A stretch of 6,100 bases of DNA from an uncultured Sulfolobales archaeon (lineage in GTDB: Archaea > Thermoproteota > Thermoprotei_A > Sulfolobales > Desulfurococcaceae): contig CALKYD010000002.1 in the NCBI GenBank assembly GCA_938003605.1, positions 1 through 6,100 of the forward strand, given 5' to 3'. Shown here piece by piece: positions 1-4,005 of this stretch. The notes below the pieces were generated by a model. The model was not told the DNA's origin. It did no database searches and saw nothing but the letters and a program-made list of their open reading frames with translations. Positions within the stretch are counted from its first letter, which is position 1. Each line of letters starts with the position of its first letter. The position numbers and the translations under genes are program-made.

Positions 1-389
1 TTGAAGGAGAGAGATTCCTGAACAACATTATTGAGGACGTATTGATTGGTGCAATGAGCCCTGAGAACGCTTTAAGGTGGTTTAGAAGAGCCGTAAATGC
101 AGCTATAATAACTGGAGGGGATAGAAGCGACCTAATTCTACAAGCCATAGAGACTAAGCCAAGCGTAGTAATACTGACTGGAAACCTCTATCCATCAATT
201 AGAGTGTTGACAAAGGCTAGAGAGGCTGGCATCCCAATACTCCTCGTACCATACGATACCTACACTACTGTTGAAAAACTAAGTGAAGCCCAAAGCATTA
301 TAACACCTGAATCACTAAAGATAAGGGGCAATGAAATAGTGGACGTTATTGAAAAAAGCGTTGACTGGAGAAGCATAATTAACGAATAG
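1..389 (+). CDS. DRTGG-domain protein (BioD-like/phosphotransacetylase-like family), C-terminal part
   Basis: The frame is open from the left edge (first full codon at 3) to TAG at 387-389, so only the last 128 residues are seen and the true start lies outside the window. A TTG at 42 opens the same frame but is not a credible start, because family-like sequence (INNIIEDVLIGAMSP-type context) continues upstream of it. Visible residues 37-43 read TGGDRSD, the hallmark of a DRTGG domain. It is followed by the predicted strand VVILTG, then GIPILLVPYDTYT. Archaeal proteins of this type, about 350 residues long, carry an N-terminal dethiobiotin-synthetase-like P-loop domain and a C-terminal DRTGG domain. 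They are often annotated as phosphotransacetylase-like, but their biochemical role is not established. The P-loop part cannot be checked here. The gene converges with the ROK kinase, 47 bp away. Family assignment is firm; function is unknown. Confidence 0.85.
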   Translation, partial: EGERFLNNIIEDVLIGAMSPENALRWFRRAVNAAIITGGDRSDLILQAIETKPSVVILTGNLYPSIRVLTKAREAGIPILLVPYDTYTTVEKLSEAQSIITPESLKIRGNEIVDVIEKSVDWRSIINE

Positions 390-436
390 CTCTCTAAACA
401 TAAGGTTTTCAATATTTCTTGATTTAAGGATGTGCT
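390..436. terminator. Short convergent intergenic region with T-rich termination signal
   Basis: This 47-bp gap separates two genes that end towards each other. On the + strand it has T-rich patches (GTTTTC at 405-410, ATTTCTTGATTT at 414-425) that would suit archaeal oligo-T termination after the DRTGG gene. The T-richness on the minus strand, for the kinase transcript, is weaker. There is no clear stem-loop. The role is inferred from position and base composition only. Confidence 0.4.
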
Positions 437-1441
437 TCAAGGCTTCTCCGATAGGTACTTGAGTCTTTTAAGCAGGTTGAGTGGAGGCATTGCAGCCAGA
501 GCTATGGCTCCAATGAGTACTATGTCTCCTCCAAGCTCTGTCCGCCTTATGTCGGGGAGCTGTGTCAGTAGCCCCTTAGTGTTCTCTAAGTAGCTTACTA
601 TGGGTTCTACGACTAGTTCAGGATTGCTGAGGGCTATGGAGCCCCCTATAGTAATTAGCTCTGGATCGTATGCATTAATAATGCTTTCAAAGCCAGCTGC
701 ATTGTATTTATTTACTTCAGACAGTATTCTCAGCGCCAATGGATCTTTGCCTTTAGCTTCAGCGTATATGAGTTCAGGTGAAAGAGTGTTGCTGGCGTAT
801 GCTTCATATACTCTAGATTTCTTCTCTAAGCTGCTCAGAGACCACTCCTCGATGAGTATTGAGGCCAGCCTAGGTATGTTTGCTCCACTGCTATACGCCT
901 CCCAGTGGCCTCTTCCCCCACATCCACAAGTCATTTTTCCACTAGCGTCTACAACTATGTGCCCGATTTCATGCGCGTTCCCGCTTTTCCCTATGAGTAG
1001 ATTTCCATCAACTATTATGCCTCCGCCTATTCCAGTACTGATAGTTACGTAAACTAGGTTCTCCACGTTTTTTCCCGCTCCAAAGACGTGTTCTCCCCAA
1101 ACTGCTGCTACGCAGTCATTGGCCATAATTACTGGCTTGCCTAACTCCTCCATTAATGGTCTAGCTACGTCGAAGGTCTTTATAGGTAGGTTAGCTGCAT
1201 TGAAGACTACTCCATTAGAGAGATCTAGGGGGCCTATAGTTCCGACTCCTATTGCTTCTACGCTGGGCATGTAATTACTTAGACTCCCCTTAACTTCATC
1301 CACTATTGCTTCAGCTACAGCACTTCTCCCCCCACTACGTGGAGTTCTAAAGGATGTCCTTCTAACTATTTCCCCACTAGGCTTTGACAAGGCTATCCTA
1401 GTCCACGTAGCCCCAATATCTATGCCTATGAATAGCTTCAA
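437..1441 (-). CDS. ROK-family ATP-dependent sugar kinase (glucokinase/hexokinase type)
   Basis: This 334-residue protein, of normal length for the family, is probably a cytosolic kinase that phosphorylates glucose or a related hexose with ATP. The N-terminal phosphate-binding motif is DIGATWTR (8-15). The catalytic Asp is D109 in MANDC, and STGIGGG lies at 135-141. The sugar and metal site has HEIGH (157-161), then CGCGGRGHWEAY (172-183), and the adenine-side motif ITIGGS lies at 263-268. The usual third zinc cysteine is His179. There is no N-terminal helix-turn-helix, so this is a kinase rather than a NagC/XylR-type repressor. The start is TTG: a TAG sits two codons upstream, AAGGTG lies six bases ahead, and the protein then begins exactly at the family N-terminus. 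Characterised crenarchaeal ROK hexokinases accept several sugars (glucose, mannose, fructose, glucosamine), so the exact substrate cannot be told from sequence. It is transcribed alone, divergently from the ABC ATPase. Confidence 0.93.
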   Translation of the reverse strand: MKLFIGIDIGATWTRIALSKPSGEIVRRTSFRTPRSGGRSAVAEAIVDEVKGSLSNYMPSVEAIGVGTIGPLDLSNGVVFNAANLPIKTFDVARPLMEELGKPVIMANDCVAAVWGEHVFGAGKNVENLVYVTISTGIGGGIIVDGNLLIGKSGNAHEIGHIVVDASGKMTCGCGGRGHWEAYSSGANIPRLASILIEEWSLSSLEKKSRVYEAYASNTLSPELIYAEAKGKDPLALRILSEVNKYNAAGFESIINAYDPELITIGGSIALSNPELVVEPIVSYLENTKGLLTQLPDIRRTELGGDIVLIGAIALAAMPPLNLLKRLKYLSEKP

Positions 1442-1447
1442 GTACTA

Positions 1448-1453
1448 CACCTT
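1448..1453 (-). promoter_or_regulatory. Ribosome binding site fixing the TTG start of the ROK kinase
   Basis: On the minus strand AAGGTG lies six bases before the TTG at 1441-1439. It matches the archaeal anti-Shine-Dalgarno core (GGTG). With the in-frame TAG at 1447-1445, it leaves TTG as the only sensible start. Confidence 0.7.
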
Positions 1454-1472
1454 ACATTGCATCATAACTCAA

Positions 1473-1482
1473 ACTTAAATAG
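1473..1482 (-). promoter_or_regulatory. TATA-like box for the ROK kinase gene
   Basis: Read on the minus strand this is CTATTTAAGT. It lies about 32-41 bases ahead of the TTG start. Transcription would begin about 25 bases downstream, around 1450, giving a very short leader that just includes the ribosome binding site. Assigned from sequence and spacing only. Confidence 0.5.
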
Positions 1483-1493
1483 GGCCTTAGGCC
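1483..1493. promoter_or_regulatory. Perfect GGCCTTAGGCC dyad between divergent promoters (candidate operator)
   Basis: GGCCT-T-AGGCC is a perfect odd-centred inverted repeat. It sits exactly between the minus-strand TATA-like box (1473-1482) and the plus-strand TTTAAAA (1494-1500). A regulator bound here would cover both TATA/BRE regions and could control the kinase and the downstream + gene together. No regulator gene is visible in the window, so this is a positional inference. Confidence 0.35.
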
Positions 1494-1500
1494 TTTAAAA
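1494..1500 (+). promoter_or_regulatory. TATA-like box on the + strand (TTTAAAA)
   Basis: TTTAAAA directly follows the GGCCTTAGGCC dyad and would place a transcript start near 1525. That would leave about 250 bases of leader before the preferred GTG start at 1778, or about 70 before the ATG at 1595. A second, closer TATA-like element lies at 1724-1733, so which one drives the ABC ATPase gene is not settled. Confidence 0.4.
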
Positions 1501-1723
1501 CGCTATCTTTACCAAAGGATCTTCGGTAGCCAAGTCCTGCTGCTACTGCTTAGCAGAGAGCTTTCTTCACCGCGCTAAAGCTATATCCATATCTATGAAT
1601 GCTGAGAAGGCTATTGCTTTAAGCCCTGGATTGTTTAAGAACTTCTGTGAGTCGTGTACAGCGCTGAATCCATTGTTAGTAAGGGCTTTGAAAAGCCTGG
1701 GTCTCAATAAATTACTTAAGGCG

Positions 1724-1733
1724 TATTTAAAAG
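1724..1733 (+). promoter_or_regulatory. TATA-like box close to the ABC ATPase start (TATTTAAAAG)
   Basis: TATTTAAAAG lies 45-54 bases before the GTG at 1778. A start of transcription about 25 bases downstream, near 1755, would give a leader of roughly 20 bases holding GGTGGGG. This spacing supports the short form of the ATPase. It is a sequence-based call only. Confidence 0.45.
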
Positions 1734-1765
1734 CGTCCTTAGTGTGGAGAAGGTTTAGGAAGCGT

Positions 1766-1772
1766 GGTGGGG
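1766..1772 (+). promoter_or_regulatory. Ribosome binding site favouring the GTG start at 1778
   Basis: GGTGGGG contains the archaeal GGTG core, eight bases from GTG at 1778-1780. Neither the ATG at 1793 nor the ATG at 1595 has a comparable site, so this is the main reason for choosing GTG. Confidence 0.5.
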
Positions 1773-1777
1773 TCTTC

Positions 1778-2497
1778 GTGGTTAGCGAAGTAATGAGGCT
1801 TGTCAATGTTACAAAGACTTACGTAATGGGTGCAGCGAAGTTTAAGGCGCTTAAGGACGTGAACTTAACTATCCCCAGAGGCGCATTTATGGCGATAATG
1901 GGTCCCTCAGGCTCAGGTAAAACGACTCTGCTCAACATTATGGGGCTACTCGATAGGCCTACTTCAGGCAAGGTATACATAGATGGGCTCGATACGTCTA
2001 GGCTAAGCGATAGGGAGATAGCTAGGATAAGGAATGAGAAGATAGGCTTCGTGTTCCAGCAATACAACTTGGTTGGCAGGCTCACAGTATTAGAGAACAT
2101 AGAGCTGCCACTAATAGTAAGGGGGATCCCTAGATCTAAGAGAGTAGAGCTAGCTAAGGAGGCAATCATTGAAGCAGGCGGTGACTTAAGTTGGCTTAAC
2201 AAAAGGCCCAGCCAGTTAAGTGGAGGAGAGCAGCAGAGAGTGGCTATAGCTAGAGCAATAGTTACTTCGCCAAGCATAGTGTTAGCGGATGAACCAACTG
2301 GAAACCTAGACACACAGACGTCGGGGAGAGTCATAAGAACTTTTATTGACATAAATAAGATGGGCAACACTATAGTCATGGTAACGCATAACTCTGAAGT
2401 AGCTAACTGCGCTCAAAAAATATACGTTATAAGAGATGGAGCAATAGTAGGCGTTAGAGAGCCTGAGAGAGACAAGTGCATAGGATCTCTTCACTAG
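1778..2497 (+). CDS. ABC transporter ATP-binding protein, MacB/LolD type
   Basis: This 239-residue ATPase would power a membrane permease at the inner face of the cell membrane. Residues below are counted from the GTG at 1778. After the opening MRLVNVTKTY come Walker A GPSGSGKT (42-49), the Q-loop in FVFQQYNL (91-98), the signature LSGGEQQRVAIARA (147-160), Walker B with D-loop in VLADEPTGNLD (168-178), and the switch histidine in VTHN (202-205). The phrases LLNIMGLLDRPTSG and ENIELPL are typical of the MacB/LolD/FtsE-like group, whose permeases export lipids, peptides or drugs or act on the envelope. All catalytic motifs are intact. The start could also be ATG at 1793 (234 residues) or, less likely, ATG at 1595 (300 residues). 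No permease gene is adjacent: 296 bp of seemingly non-coding DNA follows. The partner is therefore elsewhere, and the substrate is unknown. Confidence 0.92.
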   Translation: MVSEVMRLVNVTKTYVMGAAKFKALKDVNLTIPRGAFMAIMGPSGSGKTTLLNIMGLLDRPTSGKVYIDGLDTSRLSDREIARIRNEKIGFVFQQYNLVGRLTVLENIELPLIVRGIPRSKRVELAKEAIIEAGGDLSWLNKRPSQLSGGEQQRVAIARAIVTSPSIVLADEPTGNLDTQTSGRVIRTFIDINKMGNTIVMVTHNSEVANCAQKIYVIRDGAIVGVREPERDKCIGSLH

Positions 2498-2731
2498 CAC
2501 CACGCGCAATCACCAGCCATAGAGAACGCTTAACTGCAGAACAATGCCTACTGTTCTAGCCCGGCTTCAACTTTCGTTACGCCAGGCCTTCCCACACATC
2601 GAGTGCAGCCATCTTCACTCACTCATTGATGAATCAACAGACTTAGCGCTAGGCAGAAGCTACTTTAAAGCCTCCTAAAGGAGTTGAAGTGAAAGCTATA
2701 GCTAATTGAAGCAGATCCTTTGCTGGGAAAT
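2498..2731. other. Intergenic stretch without a recognisable gene
   Basis: I see no tRNA, box C/D RNA or credible ORF on either strand here. It holds a perfect six-base inverted repeat with an eight-base loop (AGAACA 2538-2543, TGTTCT 2552-2557), about 40 bases after the ATPase stop. It also holds a small CTCC-TAAA-GGAG hairpin at 2672-2683. The first could help end the ATPase transcript, but no T-run follows it. Nothing else stands out. Confidence 0.5.
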
Positions 2732-2740
2732 CTATAAAAT
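2732..2740 (+). promoter_or_regulatory. TATA box of the ferritin-VIT1 gene (CTATAAAAT)
   Basis: CTATAAAAT is preceded by the purine-rich GGGAAA, which resembles a BRE element. It lies 54-62 bases ahead of the ATG at 2794. Transcription would start near 2765, giving a leader of about 30 bases. This is the clearest promoter in the window and shows that the gene is transcribed independently of the ABC ATPase. Confidence 0.6.
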
Positions 2741-2745
2741 ACCTT

Positions 2746-2767
2746 AACTTTAACTAAGTTGAAAGTT
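2746..2767. promoter_or_regulatory. Imperfect dyad at the expected transcription start of the ferritin-VIT1 gene (candidate metal operator)
   Basis: The core TTTAACT-A-AGTTGAA (2749-2763) is symmetric at six of seven pairs. With the G at 2761 looped out, the arms extend to AACTTTAACT and AGTT(G)AAAGTT (2746-2755 and 2757-2767). It lies just downstream of the TATA box and overlaps the predicted transcription start, a classic repressor position. Since the gene concerns metal handling, a DtxR/MntR-like repressor is a reasonable guess, but the sequence does not identify the regulator. Confidence 0.4.
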
Positions 2768-2793
2768 GATAGTGCGGGGGGCTCGCGGGGTAT

Positions 2794-3669
2794 ATGGATG
2801 AATTGAAGGATGTTGAGGAACTCTGTAGAGATGAATACGAGGCATACAGCATGTACACGTCTCTAGCTAAGAACCCTTTAGTGAGCATAAGGGTTAGGAG
2901 AGCTATTGGTGAAGCAGCTTCAGATGAATATAGGCACTACGTCTTCTGGCGCAACATTGCTGGTGAATGCTCGTCAACTCCTTCAACTATTAGAAAGCTT
3001 TTGCTAAGCCTACTGCTACCACTATTCGGCGCAACAGTGATCATAAAGTTCGTTGAATCCATGGAGAGGAGAGCTCTTGAGTCCTACAAGAAGATTTCAT
3101 CAATGAGGCCGGAACTTAAGGAGGATGTTGAGAGGATAATTAGGGAAGAAGAGGAGCATGAGACTTCATTCATTCTAGGATTAGATGAGAGTAGAGTTAA
3201 ATACTTAGGGTCAATAATGCTGGGCATATCTGATGCTATAGTAGAGTTAACTGGAATATACTCCGGTGCGCTGGGAGCCTTCGCTAACACATTGAGTGCT
3301 GGGTTAACAGGGCTTTTAGCAGGAGTATCAGCAGCTATATCAATGACTATAGCTTCATACGCTCAGGCAAAGCATGAAGTAGGCAAAGCTCCAAAAGTAG
3401 CCGCCCTATATACAGGCATTGCATACCTACTAGTAGTATTGCTTTTAGCACTCCCATACTTCCTCATTAACGCCATTACATTAGCCTTCACAGCAATGAT
3501 TGCTGCAGCTCTATTAGTAATAGCGTATATGTCCTTCTATAGCTCAGTTCTCTTTGAGAGAAGATACTTGAGAGAATTCGTTGAAACCTCCGGACTAATG
3601 CTAGGGGTCTCTATACTGCTCTTAATTCTTGGAAACACGTTAGGGCAGCTGTTTGGAGTAACTACTTAA
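2794..3669 (+). CDS. Ferritin-like/VIT1 (CCC1) family membrane protein, likely iron/manganese transporter
   Basis: This 291-residue protein joins a cytoplasmic ferritin-like (rubrerythrin-type) domain to a VIT1/CCC1 transporter domain, the ferritin-CCC1 (MbfA-like) architecture. Residues 1-130 hold candidate di-metal ligands: E14/E16 in DEYEAY, E45 and H48 in DEYRHY, E88/E91/E96 in the third helix, and EEEEH (118-122). Residues 138-291 form about five membrane segments (near 138-160, 165-190, 203-225, 227-250 and 265-288). The first contains GISDAIVELTG, matching the conserved TM1 motif with its Asp (D147). The loop between segments 2 and 3 is short (about 190-201), so it lacks the separate metal-binding helices of plant-type VIT1. 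The likely role is moving excess Fe(II) or Mn(II) out of the cytosol, with the ferritin-like part sensing or capturing metal. ATG at 2794 is the first start after an in-frame TAG at 2770, and CGGGG lies just ahead of it. The gene has its own promoter and a candidate metal operator. Confidence 0.9.
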   Translation: MDELKDVEELCRDEYEAYSMYTSLAKNPLVSIRVRRAIGEAASDEYRHYVFWRNIAGECSSTPSTIRKLLLSLLLPLFGATVIIKFVESMERRALESYKKISSMRPELKEDVERIIREEEEHETSFILGLDESRVKYLGSIMLGISDAIVELTGIYSGALGAFANTLSAGLTGLLAGVSAAISMTIASYAQAKHEVGKAPKVAALYTGIAYLLVVLLLALPYFLINAITLAFTAMIAAALLVIAYMSFYSSVLFERRYLREFVETSGLMLGVSILLLILGNTLGQLFGVTT

Positions 3670-3680
3670 AAGTACTTTTT
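3668..3680 (+). terminator. Palindrome with T-run at the end of the ferritin-VIT1 gene
   Basis: AAAAGTACTTTT (3668-3679) is a perfect palindrome overlapping the TAA stop, and five T residues end it (3676-3680). In archaea the T-run alone is a plausible terminator. The palindrome may be incidental. Confidence 0.45.
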
Positions 3681-3852
3681 CCCCAGCCTTGCTTTTAACA
3701 ACGCCAATAGGTCTAGGAGCTCCATGCGGAGGCTCCTCCTTAATGAAGTACACTGAGTCACTGCCATAAGACGTAAGGAGCGTAAACAGGCGGCAGTGAG
3801 CGTTAACTAAAGGCCTGCATTGCAAAGACTAGAGGTAGCTAGGGTGGTCTTA

Positions 3853-3867
3853 ACATAAAGAAATTAA
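3853..3867 (+). promoter_or_regulatory. A/T-rich TATA-like element of the secreted protein gene
   Basis: ACATAAAGAAATTAA lies about 50-63 bases before the ATG at 3916 and is the best TATA candidate there. Transcription would begin near 3885. It is weaker than the box of the ferritin-VIT1 gene. Confidence 0.35.
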
Positions 3868-3904
3868 TGGGAGAAGCTGTATTTGAAGCACAGCGCATTG
3901 GATT

Positions 3905-3910
3905 AGGTGA
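3905..3910 (+). promoter_or_regulatory. Ribosome binding site fixing the ATG at 3916
   Basis: AGGTGA lies five bases ahead of ATG. It is a strong match to the archaeal consensus and sets the start of the long secreted protein exactly before its signal peptide. Confidence 0.75.
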
Positions 3911-3915
3911 AAGTA

Positions 3916-4005
3916 ATGAATGCGGCTGCGTTAAAGGCTGGAGGGACATTAGTGTTACTATGCATCCTACTGCAGTTCATCTACTTACAGCCAGCAATTG
4001 CTGCT
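3916..4005 (+). other. Signal peptide of the large surface protein
   Basis: Residues 1-30 have a single lysine (K7), a hydrophobic core (TLVLLCILLQFIYL) and an AIA-A cleavage context before NNQ. This is a standard Sec-type peptide. Cleavage after residue 29 or 30 is inferred by eye. Confidence 0.75.

Larger units (their letters stand above)
1499..1777 (+). other. Unassigned region ahead of the ABC ATPase: open in frame, coding status uncertain
   Basis: The ATPase frame has no stop from 1499 to 1777. An ATG at 1595 would add 61 residues to the ATPase, including a basic, leucine-rich stretch (ALKSLGLNKLLKAYLKAS, then WRRFRKRGG). That ATG has no ribosome binding site, and the extension precedes the normal N-terminus of this ATPase family. 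The opposite strand is also open (1567-1806, TTG start, 79 codons). Inverted repeats occur at 1546-1556 (CTGCT-T-AGCAG) and at 1559-1564/1577-1582 (AGCTTT/AAAGCT). It could be an untranslated leader, a small unrecognised gene, or gene debris. I do not recognise the translated sequence on either strand. Confidence 0.4.
3681..3915. other. Hairpin-rich intergenic region ahead of the secreted protein gene
   Basis: No recognised gene lies here. Two strong inverted repeats are present. AGGAGC-TCC-ATGC-GGA-G-GCTCCT at 3715-3737 gives nine pairs with one bulged G. TCACTGCC (3758-3765) pairs perfectly with GGCAGTGA (3792-3799) across a 26-base loop. On the minus strand a 61-codon ORF runs from TTG at 3825 to a stop at 3640, overlapping the last 30 bases of the ferritin-VIT1 gene. 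Its C-terminal half (containing KEEPPHGAPRPIGVV) looks protein-like, but I do not recognise it and it has no clear ribosome binding site. The region could be a structured RNA, a small minus-strand gene, or both could be chance. Confidence 0.4.

Noticed and set aside
42..389. TTG at 42 as the start of a complete 115-residue protein
   Set aside because: The frame is open to the left edge and the residues before the TTG continue the family sequence, so the gene is a C-terminal fragment cut by the window.
600..1052. 150-codon ORF on the + strand
   Set aside because: It lies wholly inside and antisense to the ROK kinase, whose catalytic motifs are intact. The translation is low-complexity Ser/Leu/Pro-rich, as expected of a shadow frame.
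1819..2379. 186-codon ORF on the - strand
   Set aside because: It is antisense to the conserved core of the ABC ATPase, including Walker A and the signature motif, and has no family-like sequence.
2306..2509. 67-codon ORF on the - strand
   Set aside because: It is antisense to the ATPase C-terminus, with no ribosome binding site and no recognisable motif.
2632..2690. Possible box C/D small RNA, from TTGATGA resembling a C box
   Set aside because: The first base is not a purine and no CTGA D box follows within the expected distance.
2498..2793. Possible tRNA or other RNA gene in the gap before the ferritin-VIT1 gene
   Set aside because: No GGTTC-type T-loop, acceptor pairing or cloverleaf could be found on either strand; only two small hairpins are present.
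3084..3290. 68-codon ORF on the - strand
   Set aside because: It is antisense to the ferritin-VIT1 gene across its EEEEH and TM1 motifs; the translation is Ser/Ile/Leu-rich shadow sequence.
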